Below the pieces are notes generated by a model, which was not told the DNA's origin, did no database searches, and worked only from the letters and a program-made list of their open reading frames with translations. A DNA stretch of 64,000 bases, taken from contig NZ_JAUDRJ010000003.1 in NCBI RefSeq assembly GCF_030382115.1, forward strand, positions 1,195,332 to 1,259,331, in the 5' to 3' direction. Below, in pieces: positions 54,216-60,642 of the stretch. The stretch's first letter is position 1; every line of letters starts with the position of its first letter. The DNA is from Nostoc sp. GT001. Lineage in GTDB: Bacteria > Cyanobacteriota > Cyanobacteriia > Cyanobacteriales > Nostocaceae. The translations under genes were made by a program, and so were the position numbers.

Positions 54216-54282
54216 AAGCCTCTCTTTTAGGTGGTGAGTTGTTATTTTTTGGAGCTAGTATTCTTAGTCCAATTACGGGCAA

Positions 54283-54361
54283 GATTAAATAATGAATCAC
54301 CGGACAACTGCCGCAAATTCACGCAGTAATTCTTGGCATTTTCCAAAGAGAACAACCTTGC
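54283..54361 (-). pseudogene. Decayed hoxH fragment upstream of hoxH
   Basis: 79 bases resembling hoxH bases 54003-54085, on the same strand. It translates as CSLWKMPRITA-stop-ICGSCPVIHYL, where intact HoxH has [24 protein letters not shown]. The shared DNA includes TCACCGGACAA, GTAATTC-TGGCATTT and CCAAAG blocks. The stop codon and the changed nickel ligand (ICGS) show it is non-functional. It implies a past tandem duplication of the hoxH 5' region, most of which was then lost. Confidence 0.75.
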
Positions 54362-54365
54362 TATA

Positions 54366-54731
54366 TTAGGTTTTGATCTCAAAATTACTAGCTAAAATAC
54401 GCATAATTGGCTCCTTTAGCCAAGGCGACCAAAAAGCATAGCAAACAAGGTCTTCAGTATGTTTTTCTGAAAGTTTCCTAGCTCGTTCGATGAAAGGATC
54501 GTTCAAGCTAACTGTCCATTTACTCAGTTCGGTATTCTGGATATTGAACATCTCAACTCCAACTACATCCGTAAACACAAGTGTTAAATCTTTTTCATCA
54601 TCAGTCTCAAAATGAACATATAGCGTTCCTTTAACTAAAGATATTTCGCCAATTCGCCCATCTACTAACTGGAAAATTGCCGATTTTTCAGATGATTTTA
54701 TTGAATCTTTTGAATCTATTAAATCTTTCAT
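54366..54731 (-). CDS. Hypothetical protein in the hox cluster
   Basis: 121-aa soluble protein, likely beta-rich in the middle (GRIGEISLVKGTLYVHFETDDEKDLTLVF) with a helical C-terminus. I do not recognise a family. It is 64 bp downstream of the CBS-CP12 gene and 150 bp before hoxH, all in the same direction, so it is probably cotranscribed with the hox genes. No cysteine pair or metal motif suggests a direct maturation role. Confidence 0.7.
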   Translation of the reverse strand: MKDLIDSKDSIKSSEKSAIFQLVDGRIGEISLVKGTLYVHFETDDEKDLTLVFTDVVGVEMFNIQNTELSKWTVSLNDPFIERARKLSEKHTEDLVCYAFWSPWLKEPIMRILASNFEIKT

Positions 54732-54795
54732 TATGTTTGTATCTTTCCCTCCTATTGCTTACTATTTAAGTGAGCAAGTTAATATATTTCTGAGC

Positions 54796-55428
54796 TTAGC
54801 CGCTACACCAGTTGTCATAAATTTCTTTGGCCTCTGGATATTCATTACAGTATTCTTCAAAAGCAGTTGTTACAACTTTCTCTGCTCGTTGATGTGCAAT
54901 CTCAGCTTGTAATTCCTCGATTGCATCCCAAGCAGCGGCACATTCTTTTGAGCGAATACCTTTCTCGGCGCAAACAGTACGAGTTTGTTTAATTTCGTCC
55001 TCAAGCTGTTCTTCTAGTAGAATAGTATGGGGTTTTTCAAGAAAGTTACTATTAGCGAGAATGTCAACCAGGGAAATGATACCCAGTAGTTTGCCCTGAA
55101 TAACAGGCGCTCTCTGCAAATTATGGTCAGCAAATAATCGTGCTACATATTCTAAACCTAGATCGGGATTGACAACGATACAAGGCTTGGTCATTACTTC
55201 ATAAACACGCACTTTAGAGGGATCTTTATCATAAGCAATCACTTTATAGACAATATCTTTTTCGGTAATAATTCCGTAGGCATCTTGTTCATGGCGACGA
55301 TCTACAACCAACGCTTTCCAGTCCCTTGCCCTTAAAAGTTTGACTGCTTCAGTTACCGTTGCATAACTGCGAATCGTAGCAACATCTTTAGTCATAATGT
55401 CAGATGCTTTCAACATAATGCTCTCCAA
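54796..55428 (-). CDS. CBS-CP12 fusion protein
   Basis: 210-aa protein with two CBS motifs (about 8-60 and 80-130; IMTKDVATIRSYATVTEAV, VVNPDLGLEYVARLF), an adenosine-nucleotide-binding module. A complete CP12-like tail follows (about 140-210), with TVCAEKGIRSKECAAAWDAIEELQAE carrying the first cysteine pair and the AWD-EELQAE core. EYCNEYPEAKEIYDNWCSG carries the second. CP12 proteins are redox switches that bind GAPDH and phosphoribulokinase; CBS-CP12 fusions are a known cyanobacterial group. In the hox cluster it could tie hydrogen/NAD(P)H metabolism to adenylate and redox state. The start could be the ATG four codons in (MLKASDIMT). Confidence 0.88.
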   Translation of the reverse strand: MESIMLKASDIMTKDVATIRSYATVTEAVKLLRARDWKALVVDRRHEQDAYGIITEKDIVYKVIAYDKDPSKVRVYEVMTKPCIVVNPDLGLEYVARLFADHNLQRAPVIQGKLLGIISLVDILANSNFLEKPHTILLEEQLEDEIKQTRTVCAEKGIRSKECAAAWDAIEELQAEIAHQRAEKVVTTAFEEYCNEYPEAKEIYDNWCSG

Positions 55429-55619
55429 ATGTATAATGAAGCTGACGCAAGACGGATTTCATCAATTTAATCATCTTAATATTGAGAATAGATTCGTTCC
55501 CAATATTTAAGGTGTATATGAAAAACTGATATTTGAAATATGAATTGATTTAATTTGGTTTAAGTTGCAATACTTTATAACTTACCAAAACAAATCTTGT
55601 TTGCAGTTTGAATTAACAG

Positions 55620-56072
55620 CTAAAAATGTGAGCTTTCTAAATGGTGTTGTGATTGATTAGCCCTGGTATGCAGCCGCATCCACTTAAAAGCAGTAATGTT
55701 TAATAATAAACCCACAAAAAATAACAAGACCATCAAGGCTATCTGATACCAGAGAACTGGCTGAACAAATAAATCTAAAACCAGATGTAGTAAGTTCATG
55801 ATGCTGTAAAAGACAGTTAAACCAAAATGAATGGTTCGGTAACGCTTGGAATCGGTAAAAGCAGTAACGATAATTCCGAGCATTGGTAGCACAAAAAAGC
55901 CCAGCATCAACCACATGATTCCAGAAATATCATTGAGATTTGTTGCTTTTTGAGATTCGACAACAGATAAGTCGTGAAAAAGTGGCATTAATCCTAGTTG
56001 TGTATGAAACAGTATTCCTAGCAGAAATGCTGTCCAAAGAGCAATAATTCTTTCTCGATAATTAACTGCCAT
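55620..56072 (-). CDS. Four-helix membrane protein in the hox cluster
   Basis: 150-aa membrane protein with four predicted helices (about residues 8-28, 51-70, 83-102 and 108-128), separated by short loops. The HTQLGLMPLFHD and FGLTVFYSIMNLLHLVLDL segments contain histidines inside or at the edge of helices, which could bind metal or haem, though that is a guess. I do not recognise a family. It follows hoxY by 72 bp. A copy of the putative operator (56127-56143) sits 54 bp before its ATG, so it may start its own transcript covering CBS-CP12 and hoxH. Confidence 0.8.
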   Translation of the reverse strand: MAVNYRERIIALWTAFLLGILFHTQLGLMPLFHDLSVVESQKATNLNDISGIMWLMLGFFVLPMLGIIVTAFTDSKRYRTIHFGLTVFYSIMNLLHLVLDLFVQPVLWYQIALMVLLFFVGLLLNITAFKWMRLHTRANQSQHHLESSHF

Positions 56073-56126
56073 AATTGCTTCCCAAATTATTTTGGAATTA
56101 CCTTACTTTCAATTTAGATAAAGAAT

Positions 56127-56143
56127 TTGAGTAACTTGTGAGG
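56127..56143 (-). promoter_or_regulatory. Putative operator between hoxY and the four-helix membrane gene
   Basis: On the coding strand the sequence is CCTCACAAGTTACTCAA, directly after the hoxY stop codon and 54 bp before the next start. A TTTATCT hexamer-like stretch some 10 bp further could be the -10 element. It belongs to the four-copy family at 46378, 50016, 56127 and 60567. Confidence 0.55.
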
Positions 56144-56144
56144 T

Positions 56145-56690
56145 TTAACCAAACTTAATAAATTCACGTCCTTCTAAGTGTGGTTTTTCTCCTCTTAATA
56201 GTGGCGCTAGTACTGCTTTAATTTGAGTTGCTGAAGGTGGGCAGCCTGGTAAGTATACATCAACTTTGACTATTGTATGAACTGGTATCACCCGATTTAA
56301 TAAAGTTGGTACAATACCAGGTTCATGGGGAATTTGACCATGAATATCCACTGCTTCGATGTAACAATGCTGAAGAACAGGTTCGGCACTACCTAAAGGG
56401 TTGCGTAAGGCAGTAACATTCCCAGTGACAGCACAATCGCCAAAGGAAACAAGAATTTGCGATCGCTCTCTGACTGTGTGAATCATTTGCAGGTGTTCTT
56501 CATTCGCAATTGCACCTTCAACTAATACCACGTCCACTCCTTGGGGATATTCTTTGGTATCAACAAAAGGACTAAAAACTAAATCTACTTGGGCTGCTAA
56601 ATCAATCAGCCATTCGTCCAAATCGAGAAAAGACATGTGACAGCCAGAACAGCCGCCTAGCCAAACTGTTGCTAATTTTAAACGAGCCAT
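56145..56690 (-). CDS. hoxY: Bidirectional [NiFe]-hydrogenase small subunit HoxY
   Basis: 181-aa small subunit carrying the proximal 4Fe-4S cluster that passes electrons between HoxH and the diaphorase. The ligands are visible in WLGGCSGCHMSFLDLDEW (residues about 10-27), SFGDCAVTGN and LPGCPPSA. The frame extends upstream to an ATG at 56756, but that would overlap the preceding gene and add a basic, non-conserved stretch. The ATG at 56690 (MARLKLATVW) gives the usual HoxY length. It lies 38 bp after the DUF3122-like gene. Confidence 0.95.
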   Translation of the reverse strand: MARLKLATVWLGGCSGCHMSFLDLDEWLIDLAAQVDLVFSPFVDTKEYPQGVDVVLVEGAIANEEHLQMIHTVRERSQILVSFGDCAVTGNVTALRNPLGSAEPVLQHCYIEAVDIHGQIPHEPGIVPTLLNRVIPVHTIVKVDVYLPGCPPSATQIKAVLAPLLRGEKPHLEGREFIKFG

Positions 56691-56728
56691 TTTCTTTTTT
56701 TGAGGTGATTGAATTTTGACCTTAGTAC

Positions 56729-57253
56729 TCAGGATTTCAATGCAACTTCTTGCCACTCCTGTACGATATATTGAGGGATTGAAAGATTGATAAAGTGTTG
56801 TCTACCTAGAGGTATACCAATCAATAAACCTTCATTTGGCAATTGAGGTAAAATATCCTTGAAGTCATACTGACCGATAGTTGGTGCTGGTGCTTCATCT
56901 AGAAAAATATCGGCAGCAGTCAATACTTTACCTGTATCGCTAGTAATTTTCAAGGGTAAGGGATGGGCTAGCTCCTGAGAGCCAGGGAACCCTACTAATC
57001 GGAGATTTATTGAAGATATTTGATTGTTATTAGAATGAATTTGCTTAAATAAGATCACCTGCCAATAATTTCCCAATTCATCATTTAATTTTTGCTGTGA
57101 GCGATATACTATTTCTTCTGGCGCATCTTCTAATTTAATCACAGCAGCAATCACCGTTTTAGATGTGAACGTTGCTAAACCCAGGTATATATATATTGTT
57201 AATATTCCCAGCAATAGAAACCACCAAATAGTTTTTAAAATGCGGCGTAACAT
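56729..57253 (-). CDS. DUF3122-like exported/membrane-anchored protein
   Basis: 174-aa protein with one N-terminal hydrophobic helix (IWWFLLLGILTIYIYLGLA), then a soluble domain. The stretches LEDAPEEIVYRSQQKLNDELGNYWQVILFK and INLRLVGFPGSQELAHPLPLKI, and GQYDFKDILPQLP, match what I recall of the cyanobacterial DUF3122 family of unknown function. It is between hoxU (27 bp gap) and hoxY (38 bp gap) in the same direction. The domain probably faces the periplasm or lumen, so a direct role in the cytoplasmic hydrogenase is unclear. Confidence 0.75.
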   Translation of the reverse strand: MLRRILKTIWWFLLLGILTIYIYLGLATFTSKTVIAAVIKLEDAPEEIVYRSQQKLNDELGNYWQVILFKQIHSNNNQISSINLRLVGFPGSQELAHPLPLKITSDTGKVLTAADIFLDEAPAPTIGQYDFKDILPQLPNEGLLIGIPLGRQHFINLSIPQYIVQEWQEVALKS

Positions 57254-57280
57254 GAGATTTACCTCGTTGTGATAATGTAG

Positions 57281-58024
57281 TTAAACCAGCCATTGTTGCT
57301 TCTCTCGTGCTGTAACTATAAAATCAAGTTTGGCGCGATGTCTTGCGACAAGCCACTTCGTGTCTACGCGTTTCATTTCACCAACGCTTGATCCTTTGTC
57401 AAAAAGCGCACCTGTCGGACAAGCATTAACGCATTTGCCACAAGAAGTACAAGTGTCTGAGGTTCCCCAAGGCTGATTTAAATCAGTGATTACATGAGAA
57501 TTTGTCCCCCTACCCGCCATATCCCAGGTGTGCGCTCCCTCGATTTCGTCGCAAACACGGACGCAACGAGTGCAAAGAACACAACGGTTATGATCGACGC
57601 CGAAGCGATCGTGAGAAATATCGACTTTGCGATCGGGAAAATGGTAATCCAAACGCACATGATCCATACCCATTTCAATAGCTAAGTCTTGCAATTCGCA
57701 ATTACCATTAGCTACACAAACCGAGCAAATGTGATTGCCTTCAACAAACAGCATTTCGATAATTGTGCGACGGTATTTTTGCAGGCGATCGCTATTTGTT
57801 TGAACTTCCATTCCTTCAGTAACTTTTGTCACACAAGCAGGTTGAAGTTTATTGCTGCCAGCAATTTCTATTAAACATAGCCGACAAGCCCCAACATCCC
57901 CAACCCCTTGCAGGTGACACAAAGTTGGAATGTGAATTCCTGCATCTTGGGCTGCTTGAAGAACGGTTTCTTCTTCGCGGGCGCTAACTAATTGATCGTT
58001 GATTGTTAAAGTTTTTACTGACAT
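57281..58024 (-). CDS. hoxU: Bidirectional hydrogenase diaphorase subunit HoxU
   Basis: 247-aa iron-sulfur subunit related to the N-terminal part of NuoG. There is a plant-type 2Fe-2S domain at the start ([19 protein letters not shown]...QPACVTKV), an NADH-dehydrogenase G-type motif ([15 protein letters not shown]), then [16 protein letters not shown] and [16 protein letters not shown] for 4Fe-4S clusters. It forms a wire between HoxF/HoxE and HoxYH. It is 33 bp downstream of the DUF6544-like gene and 27 bp upstream of the DUF3122-like gene, clearly in one operon. The N-terminus [10 protein letters not shown] fits the family start. Confidence 0.96.
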   Translation of the reverse strand: MSVKTLTINDQLVSAREEETVLQAAQDAGIHIPTLCHLQGVGDVGACRLCLIEIAGSNKLQPACVTKVTEGMEVQTNSDRLQKYRRTIIEMLFVEGNHICSVCVANGNCELQDLAIEMGMDHVRLDYHFPDRKVDISHDRFGVDHNRCVLCTRCVRVCDEIEGAHTWDMAGRGTNSHVITDLNQPWGTSDTCTSCGKCVNACPTGALFDKGSSVGEMKRVDTKWLVARHRAKLDFIVTAREKQQWLV

Positions 58025-58057
58025 TTATAACCTCAGTATTTTTAAATAGCTATATCT

Positions 58058-58885
58058 TCAACGAAACTCAGCTTGCTCAACTGTGGCACAGAAGAATTCT
58101 GAGTAACGATGTGTGCCAAGCCACCAACCTGCACCCATCTGGGAAGGAATTGTAAATCCTCCAAATGTTTTTTCTTCCTGGTACTCTCCGCCAAATGGAA
58201 TGTAAGTATAGCTACCATCTTCTGTTTGATCTCCCCAACGTGGCAGAGAAAGCTTTAGCAGTTTGCCGTTAGCATCTATAAACAGTGTCAGCGTTACAGG
58301 TTCATCATCAACTTTTAGACTAGCTTGGATAGTTTTGTCATCTATTGCTTTCCAACTTACGCCGCGCTGAGGTAGTAAAGCAGAAGGTAGCCAGAAAAAT
58401 TCTCCTGCGAATCGTCCAATGCTAGAGCGAGTAATATCAGAATTGTGGACATTGACGAGGGGAACTAGTCCCCAAAGAGAGAACTGCATTCGACCAGATT
58501 TGTTGGTATAGCCATCGCTGCCGATCATTTGGAACAAACGACTACCAATACTTGCTTTCCAGACAAATCCTTTTGTTGAGAGAATTTCTGTAGCTTGCAT
58601 CGGTATCCACGGTTTATCCTGCGCCATCCTAAAACTGCCACTCATTTCCAAGCTGACTGAGGAAGCAAGAGGAGTTCCTGGTGCAATGCTATGCAAAAAA
58701 TAGCGTTGTACAGGCGCAGGTAATCCTGCAACCATATCTTTAGTAAAACGATTTCCTGTTGGCAATCCTTCGAGCGATCGCCAAATTCTATCAACTTCCT
58801 GTTCGTTCTTTACGCCGATAATAACTAGAATTATGAATGCGATCGCTAGCAATGCACCAATGCTCAAGAAAATTTTGGTAAACAT
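58058..58885 (-). CDS. DUF6544-like membrane-anchored protein
   Basis: 275-aa protein with one N-terminal helix (IFLSIGALLAIAFIILVIIG) followed by a beta-rich domain. GLPAPVQRYFLHSIAPGTPLASSVSLEMSGSFRM and WIPMQATEILSTKGFVWKA near the start, and the tryptophan-rich YIPFGGEYQEEKTFGGFTIPSQMGAGWWLG at the end, are typical of proteins I know as DUF6544/DUF6920. Function is unknown, perhaps lipid- or hydrophobic-ligand-related. It is inserted between hoxF (28 bp) and hoxU (33 bp), so it is transcribed with the hydrogenase genes. Confidence 0.75.
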   Translation of the reverse strand: MFTKIFLSIGALLAIAFIILVIIGVKNEQEVDRIWRSLEGLPTGNRFTKDMVAGLPAPVQRYFLHSIAPGTPLASSVSLEMSGSFRMAQDKPWIPMQATEILSTKGFVWKASIGSRLFQMIGSDGYTNKSGRMQFSLWGLVPLVNVHNSDITRSSIGRFAGEFFWLPSALLPQRGVSWKAIDDKTIQASLKVDDEPVTLTLFIDANGKLLKLSLPRWGDQTEDGSYTYIPFGGEYQEEKTFGGFTIPSQMGAGWWLGTHRYSEFFCATVEQAEFR

Positions 58886-58913
58886 TTGCTCACCTCCATC
58901 AAAAATGGAGTTT

Positions 58914-60506
58914 TTACTTAATCAAGGTTAAATACTCATCCCGAAAATACCGCAATGTACTAAATACCGGATTCGGCGCTGACTGTCCCAAACCGCACAA
59001 ACTGGTATGTTTCACCATATCGCACAGTTCCTCTAACAGTTCCAAGTCAGCAAAGGATGCTTTACCTTCACTAATCTTTGTTAACAATTTGTACAACTGC
59101 ACTGTACCAACTCGACAGGGAATGCACTTACCACAAGACTCATCCATGCAGAATTCCATGAAGAAACGGGCGACATCTACCATGTTGGTGCTTTCGTCCA
59201 TGACAATCATGCCACCGGAACCCATCATCGAACCTAGTTGACTTAGAGATTCGTAATCTACAGGGGTATCAAACGCGGAAGCGGGAATACAGCCGCCAGA
59301 GGGGCCGCCTGTTTGCACTGCTTTGGCTGTACCGCCATCTGGTACATTACCACCCATCTCTTCGACGATTTGCCGCAGGGTTGTTCCCATTGGCACTTCT
59401 ATAATGCCTGTATTTTGAATTTTCCCAGCTAGGGCAAAAACCTTCGTACCTTTACTTTTTTCTGTACCGATGCTGGCGAATACATCTGCACCTTTGCGAA
59501 TAATCCAGGGGACGTTAGCGTATGTTTCAACGTTGTTAATTAAAGTTGGAAATCCCCATAAACCGCTCTCTGCTGGGTAAGGTGGACGAGGACTAGGTGT
59601 ACCGCGTTTGCCTTCAATTGATGCCATTAAAGCGGTTTCTTCACCACAAACGTAAGCTCCTGCACCAATGCGTATATCAATCTTAAAATCAAAAGGAGAG
59701 TCAAAAATATTACTTCCTAATAAACCGAGGCGTTGGGCTTGGCGAATGGCAATTTGCAGCTGGTTAATGGCAACGGGATATTCGGCACGAATATAAATGT
59801 AACCTTGGTTAGCACCTACTGAGTATGCTGCGATCGCCATTCCTTCTAAAACCCGATGGGGATCGCTCTCTAAAACACTCCGATCCATAAATGCGCCGGG
59901 ATCGCCTTCGTCAGCATTGCAGATGACAAATTTGCGTTCTCCCTTGGCTTTGGCAACAGTTGCCCATTTTACACCCGTGGGATAACCAGCACCACCTCTT
60001 CCCCGTAACCCACTGCGGGTAATATCATCGACAACTTTCGCAGGTGTCATCTCTCGGAGTACTTGATAAAGTGCCTGATAGCCATCAGCAGCAATGTAAG
60101 ATTCAATGCGTTCCGGGTCAATTTTGCCACTGTTTTCTAGAACAATCGGCATTTGCTGGGTAAAAAATGGCTGAGTTAAATCACCTTTTTGAACTTTTGT
60201 TTCTCCACCATTAACAGCAGCGACAATTGATGGTGCATCTTCAGGGGTAACTTTTTCGTAAAGTGTCCCCAGACTTTCTGCCGTTTTCTCCTTGACTTCT
60301 ACTAATGGCCCATTACAGCACAAGCGCATACAGCCAACGCCGATTACTTGCACTTGTTCTTCTAAATCGGCGGTAGTGACAGCTGCTTCTAAATGCTGTT
60401 TGACAGTTTGAGAATTGGCTGAGAGACACCCAGCTGCAACGCAACAGCGAATTTGCATAGGTAAACTTTCTTTTTGGGCAATTTCCTGTAATTCAGCTAG
60501 ATCCAT
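58914..60506 (-). CDS. hoxF: Bidirectional hydrogenase NAD(P)H-binding diaphorase subunit HoxF
   Basis: 530-aa flavoprotein that exchanges electrons with NAD(P)H. The N-terminal thioredoxin-like 2Fe-2S domain has [11 protein letters not shown] and CMRLCCNGP. The NuoF core has the nucleotide/FMN-binding [16 protein letters not shown] (about residues 167-182), [20 protein letters not shown] and the 4Fe-4S ligands [13 protein letters not shown] plus TSLCGLG near the C-terminus. A GGAGAGGAGG ribosome-binding region precedes the ATG. The gap to the TPR-membrane gene is 136 bp and carries a putative operator 60 bp upstream of the start, so hoxF may have its own promoter. Confidence 0.96.
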   Translation of the reverse strand: MDLAELQEIAQKESLPMQIRCCVAAGCLSANSQTVKQHLEAAVTTADLEEQVQVIGVGCMRLCCNGPLVEVKEKTAESLGTLYEKVTPEDAPSIVAAVNGGETKVQKGDLTQPFFTQQMPIVLENSGKIDPERIESYIAADGYQALYQVLREMTPAKVVDDITRSGLRGRGGAGYPTGVKWATVAKAKGERKFVICNADEGDPGAFMDRSVLESDPHRVLEGMAIAAYSVGANQGYIYIRAEYPVAINQLQIAIRQAQRLGLLGSNIFDSPFDFKIDIRIGAGAYVCGEETALMASIEGKRGTPSPRPPYPAESGLWGFPTLINNVETYANVPWIIRKGADVFASIGTEKSKGTKVFALAGKIQNTGIIEVPMGTTLRQIVEEMGGNVPDGGTAKAVQTGGPSGGCIPASAFDTPVDYESLSQLGSMMGSGGMIVMDESTNMVDVARFFMEFCMDESCGKCIPCRVGTVQLYKLLTKISEGKASFADLELLEELCDMVKHTSLCGLGQSAPNPVFSTLRYFRDEYLTLIK

Positions 60507-60566
60507 CTTTTAGCTGCCTCCTCTCCCATCATTGCTTTGGCTCTATCCTGAGGTTAGGGGAAAATA

Positions 60567-60583
60567 TTGAGGAACTTGTGAGG
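60567..60583 (-). promoter_or_regulatory. Putative operator upstream of hoxF
   Basis: On the hoxF strand the sequence is CCTCACAAGTTCCTCAA, 60 bp before the start codon. It is identical over 17 bases to the copy at 50016-50032 and one base different from the copy at 56127-56143. The CCTCA boxes are 11 bases apart. Confidence 0.6.
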
Positions 60584-60642
60584 AAATTAATTGGTAAGGA
60601 AAAAAGAGTATTTGTGTAAGTCTTGTGTTGATGTTATTGGGT

